NCBI RefSeq assembly: GCF_030272615.1
Contig: NC_081415.1
Location: 624,093,740-624,157,739, forward strand
Direction of reading: 5' to 3'
DNA length: 64,000 nt
DNA from: Cryptomeria japonica
Taxonomy: Eukaryota > Streptophyta > Pinopsida > Cupressales > Cupressaceae
Made by a program: the position numbers and the translations under genes. The notes beneath the pieces are model-generated. The model searched no databases. It was not told the DNA's origin and saw only the letters and a list, made by a program, of their open reading frames with translations. Shown piece after piece: positions 35,866 to 45,185 of this stretch. Position 1 is the stretch's first letter. The number at the start of each line of letters is the position of its first letter.

Positions 35866-36045
35866 CACAAAAATGTGTTAGCCCTGGGGCATCGTATATT
35901 GTCCATAGAAGCATCGCATGGAATTGAAATTGTCTTTGTCCTATTGGTCTAGAGACTTCATACATAGTGACACCATTCCATAACTCCAGTAACTCATCGA
36001 TAAGAGGCTCGATATATACATTCATATCTTTAACTTGGTACTTAC
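35866..36045 (-). pseudogene. TNP2 transposase exon 4
   Basis: A 180-base open exon flanked by introns 36046-36142 and 35783-35865 with GT-AG ends. Reads KYQVKDMNVYIEPLIDELLE, LWNGVTMYEV and FHAMLLWTIYDAPGLTHFCG. Relatives read NIDVYLQPLIEELKELW and LLWTINDFPAYGNLSGW, so this is the catalytic core of TNP2. Confidence 0.9.
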
Positions 36046-36142
36046 CTAATTGAATGAACAAAAACATTACATAATTATTATGAGGATTTTACTGCAATAT
36101 TTATAATTAAATATAGATGACTATATTTAAATGATAAAATAC

Positions 36143-36702
36143 CTGGAACAATCATTTCCAACATTATGTGCTCCCTCTTTATTGACATCCATGGAGGAAT
36201 GTTATTGTTGATAACAAAAATAGGCCACATTGAGTAAACAAATCTCATCTCTCCAAATGGATTGACACCGTCCGCTACCAATGAAAGCCTGAGATTACGA
36301 GGTTCTTCTTTAAAGTGTGGCCACTTTTCCTCTATGTCCATAAATGTTGAACCATCTGCAAGCATTTGAATAATGTCATCTCGAGTTCTATTATGTGCAT
36401 GGTAATCCATAAATTGTGCCAAGCTACTGTACTTGAATAATCATTGCATATGTGGAATAATGGGAATATAGCGAAGAACCTTGTGAGGAACCATTTTTGT
36501 TATTTGATCTGTTCGATATCTACTAATATGACATTGAGGGAATTCAGTTCAAAATTCATGTTGTTTGTGATATATAATATGATCATTGGGACAAGCATCT
36601 ATTGCTTGATACTCCATTCCAATATCTTTCATAATGGTAGATAATTCTCAGTATGAGCAAGGTAGAATATTTGATGGTGGTAACAAAAACTCACCTATCA
36701 AT
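36143..36702 (-). pseudogene. TNP2 transposase exon 3
   Basis: Follows an 86-base intron (36703-36788, donor AG/GTATGT, acceptor TTGTAG). Reads LIGEFLLPPSNILP, MKDIGMEYQAIDACPNDHII, KVLRYIPIIPHMQ, HAHNRTRDDIIQMLADG, NLRLSLVADGVNPFGEM and NNIPPWMSIKREHIMLEMIV. All match the central TNP2 domain (family DPRNVRLGLxxDGxxPF, LPPWMCMKxExxxL). Three TGA stops, no frameshift. Confidence 0.92.
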
Positions 36703-36788
36703 CTACAACAAAAAAATATAATTTGTTAATATAAAGAATATTAATGGTACAACATGATTCACCATTTATTATGACATATATGACATAC

Positions 36789-36802
36789 CTTAACATACGT
36801 GA
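36789..36802 (-). pseudogene. TNP2 exon 2, distal end (left of LINE)
   Basis: 14 bases: the 11-base target duplication plus AAG, ending at the donor GTATGT. Removing the LINE and one duplication joins this to 57213 in frame, giving SRMLRLIGEF across the exon 2-3 boundary. Confidence 0.88.
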
Positions 36803-37715
36803 CATACTTATTCCTTCGAACTTGGAGATCAAAAATGTTGTCTTTTCTTTTGATGGTAACAAAGCCCTCGGACTCGATGGCTTCCCCATGTTCTTCTTCC
36901 AAGAATTTTGGGATATTGTTGGGAAATATGTTTCCAATGGGGTTAAGGAATTTTTTGGGGCTAGAAGACTTCTAAAAGAGATTAATGGCACCTTCATTTC
37001 TTTAATCCCCAAAATTCAAGGTGTTGACTCCATGGATAAGTTCAGGCCAATTAGCTTATACAATTCTCTTTATAAGATAATCTCAAAGGTCCATACTTCC
37101 AGACTCCTAACTATCCTTCCTTCTCTGATTAATCATTAGAAAAATGGTTTTGTGCCATGAAGACAAATTCTTGATTCTATTATAACAGTCCATGAGAATA
37201 TTCATTCTCTTGTTATTGCTAAGAAGCAGGGTTTCATCCTTAAGCTTGATCTCTCTAAGGCCTATGACTGGGTTGATTGGTCTTTCCTCATGAAGGTCCT
37301 ATTGGCTCATGGCTTCTCTATCAAATATGTAGACCTCTTCAAGAAACTCATAACCTCTACCTCCTTTGTTGTCCTTGTCAATAGGTCTCCCTCTTCCTTC
37401 TTTCAAGCTTCTAGAGGACTAAGACAAGGGGATCCCATTTCTCCAATCCTCTTCATTATCATAGCTAAATGTTTTGGTAGGTCTATGGAAAGTATGGAGA
37501 TGAGAGGAACTTTTAATTATCTCCAACCTTCCTTAGCTGATCATATTTGCTCCCACCAATAGTATGTGGATGAAACCATTATCATGGGGGACTCAAGCAT
37601 TTCAGAAGCCAGAATCCTGAAGGACACCCTTTGTATGTTTGCTTCTGCTTCCAGCCAGCTTATCAACTGGGTTAAAAGTGAAGTGTTTTTCATCAACAGT
37701 CCTAAGAGAAGACAA
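36803..37715 (+). pseudogene. LINE ORF2, RT domain first part
   Basis: Reads FDGNKALGLDGFPMFFFQEF (family KAPGPDGFP), NGTFISLIPKI, DKFRPISLYNSLYKIISKVH, LKLDLSKAYDWVDWSFL, GLRQGDPISPILF and then the catalytic box. That box is Y-V-D-E-T (about 37561-37575) instead of F/Y-A-D-D-T, with a TAG just before it. In-frame stops near 37138, 37159 and 37560. Interrupted at 37716-37720 by element C's target site. The second half resumes at 53472 in the correct phase, because C plus its duplication is 15,751 bp. Confidence 0.9.
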
Positions 37716-37720
37716 CATAA

Positions 37721-38982
37721 TGTAAAGCGGAAAAAAATTGAACCCTAGTTGTTCTCCCCTCCCCAACTCCAAGGAGAGAGAAGGGAGAGTCACTAGGGTT
37801 GATGGTTTTCACTTAGGAGGGACTTTACATTCAAAAGAGGGGTTGAAACCCACAAGATCCAATCCCACACAATGCAAGATTGGATTCTAAATGAGTTTCA
37901 AGGGTTGTGACATCAAGGATAACCTCTTTTGTAAAGAATGTAGATAGAAAGATTGAACTAGGAATGCATGTAAAGTAGGAAAGATTCTCTTATAAACAGA
38001 GATAGGGATATGGGATGAAGCTACGGACCTGGAATTAGTAGTAAAATGTTGAGACGGTGCTGTTCTGCAAATTTGAGCGAAATTTGACAGGACGATGGTG
38101 CCCGGCGTGCACACGGTCCTCCGAAAAATCCGCAAAACGAAGGGGGATCTATTTGTCTCTGCGCAAGGATTCCAGATCTTCAATTATAGCCGCATACCTG
38201 CAACCTACACATATAAAAGAGAGGACAATTGGGGGGTTAGGGATGAGGGGTTTGCCTTTAGGTCAAACCCCAGTTTTGGAATTAACCAAGAAATGAGAAT
38301 GTTGTAAATGTAAATGTTTGTAATGTAAACAAGTATTGAAACCTTGTTGTAAGAATGTTTGTATTCTTACATGCGAAGGTGTAATGAATGTCGTATTTTT
38401 TATGTTGTAAGTGATCTCCTATTAAATGGTTGAATCCTTGTCTTGAATGCAACACCTAGCCTTGAATGGAGACTTAGAATGCTCAATTGCTTGAAGGAAT
38501 ACTTGAATGCTTGAATGTTTGAATGTTTGAATATCGCTTTCGCCTCTTGCTCGCATATGTCTTCCTCCCTTTTTTGGAAGAGGAAATGTAGTTTATATAC
38601 TTTTCAATTAGGGTTGATAGACTAATTTTCCCGACCTTAGGTTGACCAGGAAACATTATTTCCCGAATTGCAAACTTAAAGAACCGATGCCCAAAAGAGA
38701 CCGGGCCCAAAATAGGGCCAGGGACTAGGGCGCTGGGCACCATGGTCCTGGGGGACCAGGGAACTAGGCACCCTAGTCCTGAAGGACTAGGGCACTCGGC
38801 ACCATGGTCCCATCTCCCGGGACAGCAGGGTGCAAGGAGGGATCATGCCAAGGTGCAGAAAAATGCAGATTTTGGTGTCACAAGCAGGTTTCGGGGTCTC
38901 CATTCAGGTTCAACATTGCACCGCCATCGTGAAGACCCAAATGCAGTTGAAATTGCAAGTGTCACAATTTTAGGATGCTACA
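37721..38982 (-). repeat. 3' LTR of element C (1262 bp)
   Basis: Minus strand TGTAGCATCC...GCTTTACA. It has three 27-bp palindromic units at 38722-38748, 38753-38779 and 38784-38810, and TATATAA (minus) at 38593-38599. Confidence 0.95.
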
Positions 38983-38998
38983 TTTATCCCCCACTTTA
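38983..38998 (-). other. Polypurine tract of element C
   Basis: Minus CTAAAGTGGGGGATAAA next to the 3' LTR; the same tract is in E at 49358-49373. Confidence 0.85.
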
Positions 38999-39729
38999 GC
39001 AGGAGTATAAGTGTACGATCATACTTCTGATAAAGTACAAGGAAACAACATTGAAAAACTTTCACCACATCAAGGAGGCAAGATACACCAAGCCCCCAGT
39101 GAACTAAGGATCTTACGACTTTGATTGACAAAGTAAAAGGGAAGATCACGAGGGAGAACCATGACTATCAGTAGTAAGGTTCCCTCACTATGAGTCATGC
39201 AAGAACGATATCAAAAGTTTTCAAGGCAAAGCTAAATTTGTCAAGAAATTTTCAAGTATCTTGAAAAGATTGAACGGGATGTATGCCCCCCTACGTTAAA
39301 GCGATCACACATGCCTCACCCGGGGTGATTGCTTTAAGGTAGTGATACATATAAGAAATGAGAGAGAAGCATGTTATCACAAGGATTTAGCCCCCAAGTG
39401 TGAGATAAGCCCAAGGATAATAGACACAAAACACAAAGCACAAGGTGACTTCACTTTCCTCGGGGTCAGTATGCTGTATGATAATTCATGTATATCATAT
39501 GTATGTATGCATAATTGTTCTTCATTCCCCAATCAAGGAAGGTCACCTACAAGAAGGGAACACATGTGTAGTTTGAGTCAACATGAGAGAGACCAAAAAA
39601 GATCTCAATGTTTTGCATCATCCTCAAGTAGACAACACTAAGGACAACAAATAGAAGAATGAGAATAACACATAGAAGAAGTAACAAAAGAGATCAAGAG
39701 AGGAGGAGAGAGTCTGCTATGGTAATGAA
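38999..39729 (-). other. 3' non-coding internal region of C
   Basis: Aligns with 48630-49357 of E in inverted orientation. No gene in either copy. Confidence 0.7.
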
Positions 39730-42727
39730 CTAGTCTAGCACATCATCTACCCCCCGATCTTGCTGATCAATATTTTGGGAAGGTAGGAAACATGCTAGAG
39801 GAGGAACATCCAACACAGTAGATGGAGCTATCACAAGATCCAAACAAGGGCTATGTTCATGTTCTGAGCCACGTTGTTCTTGTCTAGGAGCTAGGATAAG
39901 TGCTTTAGAAAATTCGTTAGATAAATGGTTATCAACATCAACATATTCATATTCACTATCAGAATGAATAGGAGTAACATTTTCATCATGAATAACATTT
40001 TCATCTATATCATCATCAAGACTTATAAAAATAGGATCTTTAACTCGCACAGGATCAAGGCCATCATGCATCTTATGTTTAGGATATTTCGGCTCAATCA
40101 TCGGCTGAGGAGAAAATGGAATAATACTGGCTGAAGGTGTTTTTGGGGATTGCAAAGTTTGAGAAGCAGTTGCCTGAGCTCTAAGATGACGCTTTCGTCA
40201 GCATTCATGTGCAGAACGATTCCGTCTAGTCTTAGTAGGAAGTTGAGAAGATTGAGGAGGGGGAATGTTCTCATCCTTTTCACTTGGGTGTTTAGGTTGT
40301 GGTCTCTTAGGTTGAATAATAGGAGAAGAGGAAGGTCTCTTCTCTCCATAAGAGGAAGGAGGAGGAACTACTCCATATAAGGGAGGGATATTCGGTTTAG
40401 GAAGGAGACCAAGTCCATTATGACGAGGAGGGATAGGTCTACTTTTAGGAAGTTTATTAGATATAGGCATAATCACATTCATAGGAATGGGTTGGGAATC
40501 TCCTTGAGGAAAGACATTAGTTTTATCTTTCAAAGGAAGAACTTCCTTCTCAAGAATGATAGGAATGTCAAGTTTGGGTGTTCTAGGTTCACTTAGAGAT
40601 AGGATCATATCTTTTTTTCACTTTTGATAAGATTTGAAAAGATGATCACTTCGCAGAGGAAGAGATTGGAATTGTATAGGCCAAAAGTAATCAATAGGAA
40701 TGCTAGAAGTTCTTTCAGCTAGTTTAAAGAGACTATGATTGACAGTAACAACTTCACCATTATGGGGAAATTTTAAACACTTGTGAATAGGAGAAGCAAT
40801 AGCTTTCATGGAAGATAGCCAAGGATAGCCTAGCTTCACACGAAATTGTTCAGATGATGGAATAATAGCAAAGTCCACATCAACGGATTTGTTATGGACC
40901 TCAATAGGTAATGTAATAGAACCAATTGTAGGAGAAGAAAATGCATCAAATAGTTTCACAACCACATTTGTTTCGTCATAGATCACTTGATTCAATTTCA
41001 AAGTAAAAAGAAATTCTTCAGTAATGATATTAACCATACAAGAAGGATCAATAAGCACTCCACGGCAAGGTGTATTCTTGACTTTTGCAACTATATATAA
41101 AGGACCATCAGGTGCCCTAATAGTTTCACTAGAATCAAACGTGATGGAAGGTTCTTTAGGGATTTTCTGCTGCTCTACAAAGTTAATCACATTCAGAGTC
41201 ATAGACACAAGATCATCAGGTGAGATAGAGGAATCATTAGTATCAATCGTATTAGAGGTATGAGAAGGTAATGGATCAGTAAAAATCTAAAGATTTTGGT
41301 TAGGAGGAGCTATAGATGTATTGCCTTTATCATTCACACCAGAAACAGAGATAGTATTATTATCAATCAAATCTTGAATTTTACCTTTTAAAGCAAAACA
41401 TTTTTCAGTATCATGTCTAGGATGACGATGAAATTGACAAAAAGATTTGTTATCAAAATAGGGTGAATTAATCTTTGCAGGATCTATTTGCTTTATAGGA
41501 GGAAGAGTAAGCACATTTTGTTCCAATAACTTATTCATAATACTATGCAATGATTCATTCAAAGGAGTAAACTTTCTTTCTTTCTTGAAAAACTTAGAAA
41601 TAGGAGGCACACCTGATGCTGCATTCACATTGTTGTTGATGATGTTTTCATTGAATTTAATGGACTCTCTGTTCGGTTTAAACTTCCCAAATGGTTGTTG
41701 ACTACTATCACCCTTATCACTCGGAGCCATAGGATTTTCTTGTTCCATTTGACTCACAGCCAGTTGATAATTGTGAAGAGTTGCGCACAACTGTTGGAAA
41801 GAAGTAAACTCAGAAAACGGAAGTTTTTCTCTAATATCTTTTTGTAAATTAGAAATAAAGATTCTTTGAATATCATTGTCAGGTACTGGAAAGGAAATTT
41901 GAGCATACAAATGCTTATATCTACCAATGAAATCAGTCACTTTTTCTTTAACACCTTGTTTACAATGCATTAAATCAATCAAAGTAACTTTAGGACTTAT
42001 ATTGTTTTGAAATTGTTGAATAAAAGCATTTGCAAGTTGTTCGAAAGAAGTAATAGAATAGGAAGGCAATGAGAAATACCATTGTAGGGCTTTATCTCTT
42101 AATGTTCTAGTAAACAGTTTTGCAAGTAACCTTTGGTCATAAGCAAAATCAGTACATATTGTTTGAAAGGTCTTAACATGTGTTAGAGGATCACCCTTAC
42201 CATTATAAAGCTCCAAATGCAGAATTTCAACATGTTTAGGGGGGATAGCTCGAACAATGTCAAGAGAAAGTGGGCTCGCAACATCAAATGTGGGCACACT
42301 AAACTTAGATTGATTCATAGAGGCAATTTGTTGCTGTAAAGAAGAGACAGTTTGTGCAAGATTGTTAATGGTCGCTTCAGTCGAAGAGTTCATATTAGAC
42401 GTGTTAGATTATGATGGAGGTGTTATGTTATTGAAAGAAGGTAGAGAGTAAGGTGGTGGGACACTATGATAGTTAGTCATAGGAGATGATTGGAAAGGAG
42501 GAACACTACAAGGAGGAATGGAAGGGTAAATGAATTGTCCCCTTGCGTCATGTTCATTTGTGGAGATATAATAGGGACACTCATTGAAGGAATGAATGAA
42601 GAAGTCGGATTGAACGGAGGAAGAGGGTTGATTGAAGAAGAGGGATTTCCCCCATGACTGGTGATTATAGGAGGAATGTCTTTTATTGAAGTAGTCATTA
42701 TGTTTGATGTAAAAGTAGGTATACTAG
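39730..42727 (-). pseudogene. gag/protease-like protein of element C, distal part
   Basis: Parallel to E's 45650-48629, read on the minus strand: gag domain (DKALQWYFSLPSYSITSFEQ, about 42070), zinc knuckle (CQFHRHPRHDTEKCF, about 41430), protease-like RGVLIDPSCMVNII, Pro-rich tail. It is interrupted by TAG near 41287 (E has CAG), TGA near 40618 (E has TGG), and the shared TGA 40200-40198, after which 155 more codons stay open to 39730. Other changes relative to E are mostly substitutions. The upstream part is at 50655-51099 beyond E. Confidence 0.88.
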
Positions 42728-42899
42728 TGTAGCGTCCTAAAATTGCGACACTTGCAATTTCGACCACATTTGGGTCTTCACGATGGCGACGCAACACTAA
42801 ACTTGAATGGAGACCCCGAAACTTGCTCATGACACCAAAAACTACATTTTCTTGCACCCTGGCCTGAACCTCCTTTGCACCCTGCTGTCCCGGGAGGTG

Positions 42900-42988
42900 G
42901 GACCAGAGCGCCTAGCGCCCTGGTCCTTCAGGACCAGGGCGCCCAGCGCCCTGGTCCCCCAGGACCATGGCGCCTAGCGCCCTAGTCC
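42900..42988. repeat. Palindromic array in E 5' LTR
   Basis: Three 27-bp units (42900-42926, 42931-42957, 42962-42988) with 4-bp spacers TTCA and CCCA. Unit 2 is a perfect inverted repeat with 11-bp arms GGACCAGGGCG and CGCCCTGGTCC around CCCAG. Equivalent units in the 3' LTR are at 49546-49572, 49577-49603 and 49608-49634. Confidence 0.95.
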
Positions 42989-43111
42989 ATGGCCCTATTT
43001 TGGGCCCGGTCTCCTATGGGACTTCGGGCCTTTTTGTTTGCAAATTGGAAAATTATCTTTCCTGGTCGGCCTAAGGTCGGGAAAATCAGTCTATCAACCC
43101 TAATTGACAAG

Positions 43112-43118
43112 TATATAA
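43112..43118 (+). promoter_or_regulatory. Probable TATA box of E 5' LTR
   Basis: TATATAA in GTATATAAAC, about 125 bases after the palindromic array. Conserved in the 3' LTR (49758-49764) and in both C LTRs. Confidence 0.6.
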
Positions 43119-44003
43119 ACTACATTTTCCTCTCTCATTTGGATACATAGATACATGAGGGAAAAGACGTGGAAACTATACTCAAGCATTCAAGCATTCA
43201 AGCATTCTTTCAAGCAATTGATCATTCTAAGTCTCCATTCAAGGCTAAGTGTTGCATTCAAGACAAGGATTCAACCATTGAAGAGGAGATCACATACTAC
43301 ATGCTACATACAACATACAACAATACAACAAACAACAACATCTATACCTTCGCACATAAGGATACAAACATCCTTACAACAAGGTATTAGTACTTGTTTT
43401 ACATTACATTTACAGCATTTCTCATTTCTTGGTTAATTCCAAAACCGGGGTTTGACCTAAGGGCAAACCCCTAATCCCTAACCCCCCAATCGTCTTCTCG
43501 TTTCTGTGTGTAGGTTGTAGGTACGCGGCTGAAATTGAAGATCTGGAATCCTTGTGCATAGACAAACAGATCCCCCTTTTCTTCGCGGATTTTTCGGAGG
43601 ACCGTGTGCACGTCGGGCGCCATCGTCCCGTCAACTTTTGCTCAAATTTGCAGGACAGCGCCATATCGACATTTTACTGCTAATTCCAGGTCCGCAGCTT
43701 CATCCTATATCCCTAACTCAGTTTATAAGCGAATCTTTCTCACTTTCTATGCATTCCTAGCTTAATTCTTTTATCAACATTCTTTACAAAAGAGGGTAGC
43801 CTTGCTTTCTTAACCCTTGAAATGCATTTAGCATCCAATCTTGCATTGTGTGGGATTGGATCTTGTGGGTTTCAACCCCTCTTTTGAATGTAAAGTCCCT
43901 CCTAAGTGAAAACCATCAACCCTAGAGTGATTCTCCCTTCTCTCTCCTTGGAGTTGGAAGAGGGGAGAGCAACTAGGGTTCGATCGCAATTTTCCGCTTT
44001 ACA

Positions 44004-45185
44004 TTTTGGTGAACCCGACATGAACATCCTTTCTGATTATTCATAGTTAGATCTGAAAATTGGATTCCTTGATTACATTTCCATGTTTGATCTTTTGCAA
44101 AATTTTAGAGGTTAATTGCATAAAAACCCTAAATTTTCTTTTTAAGTAATTAAACTTGTGAAATGTTTAATTGTTGATGCTTGTTTCAGATCTGCCCTTC
44201 TATTACAAATTATCAATTCATATTTGTGCTTTGATTTTGAAAATTAAGTGGTTAAGTGTCAAAACCCTAATTTTTGAAACCCTCTTGATTCAACCTTTGA
44301 CTGATAATTTCACTAATCAAAACACCTCCAAATCGGTTGTAACTTTGGATTCCGCAATAAAATCACAATATCTTTCATCCCTGAAAATTTGGAAAAAAGT
44401 TGTGAGGACCGTGTGCACTCCGAGCGCCATCGTCCTCGACATTTTTTCCGAAATTTCGGGAGCGAGATCTTACTATATTTTCCTGCTAAAATCCAGAATT
44501 TTGGCTGATATTATCAATTTTAACACCTTCAAAATTACAGTCAAAGTTGGTCTAGTGATTGCTTGGATTGAGGCTTCTAATCATTCAAAAATTGTTGAAA
44601 TTGAAATTTGTGTCAAAATTGTGTTTCTTACTGTCCTAAATCTGAAAAGTGTGTTATCATTCATTCGAAATTTCAGTGATTTATTCAAATTTTTGCAATT
44701 TGTGACTTTTGAAATTAAGTGCTTAATTACAACAACTTTGATTTCCGCTTTCAAAATTGAATTTTGCGTGAAATTGAGTCAACTTTCAAATTTCAAAACT
44801 TACATTGCTTTTGGTATTCCCTCTAAAATCATAAAATTCAAAATTTCAGTTTCCCTCTCTTTTTCAAAATTCAAATTTTGCATTTTTCGACAATCTGGGT
44901 AGGGTTCAATTTTGAGATTGCAACTTTAATTTGGCCTATCTACAGATCGTAAAATCACTCAATTTTTTCAGGTTAGCTGTAAAATCATCATAACTTTCAT
45001 CCCTGCAAATTTTGAAAAAAGTTGCGAGGACCATGTGCACCCCGAGCGCCATGGTCCCGGACATTTTTTCCGAAATTTCGGGAGATTGTCCTGATTGTAT
45101 TTAACAGCTTAAATCTGGAAGATTGGCTGGTTTTACTGAAATTTGCTACTTCTAAAATTCAAAATCTTTTCTCCCTCTTTAGTGC
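44004..45185 (+). other. Primer-binding site and leader of element E
   Basis: TGGTGAACCCGA at 44007-44018, three bases after the LTR; the matching tRNA was not identified. The leader of about 1.2 kb is AT-rich, non-coding and contains two copies of the 30-base GGACC...GTCC motif (44406-44435, 45028-45057). Each is followed by a CATTTTTTCCGAAATTTCGG stretch. Confidence 0.75.

Larger units (their letters stand above)
42728..44003 (+). repeat. 5' LTR of element E (1276 bp)
   Basis: Same length as 49374-50649. Differences in the first 83 bases (about seven by eye) are all C/T or G/A. Palindromic array at 42900-42988, TATATAA at 43112-43118, and short CAAGCATT repeats at 43183-43215 just downstream of the likely transcription start. 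Confidence 0.96.

Noticed and set aside
43155-43436. Frames inside the C/E LTRs (also at 49801-50082 and 49453-49796)
   Set aside because: Repeated because the LTR is repeated; composition is that of short repeats and palindromes, with no domain.
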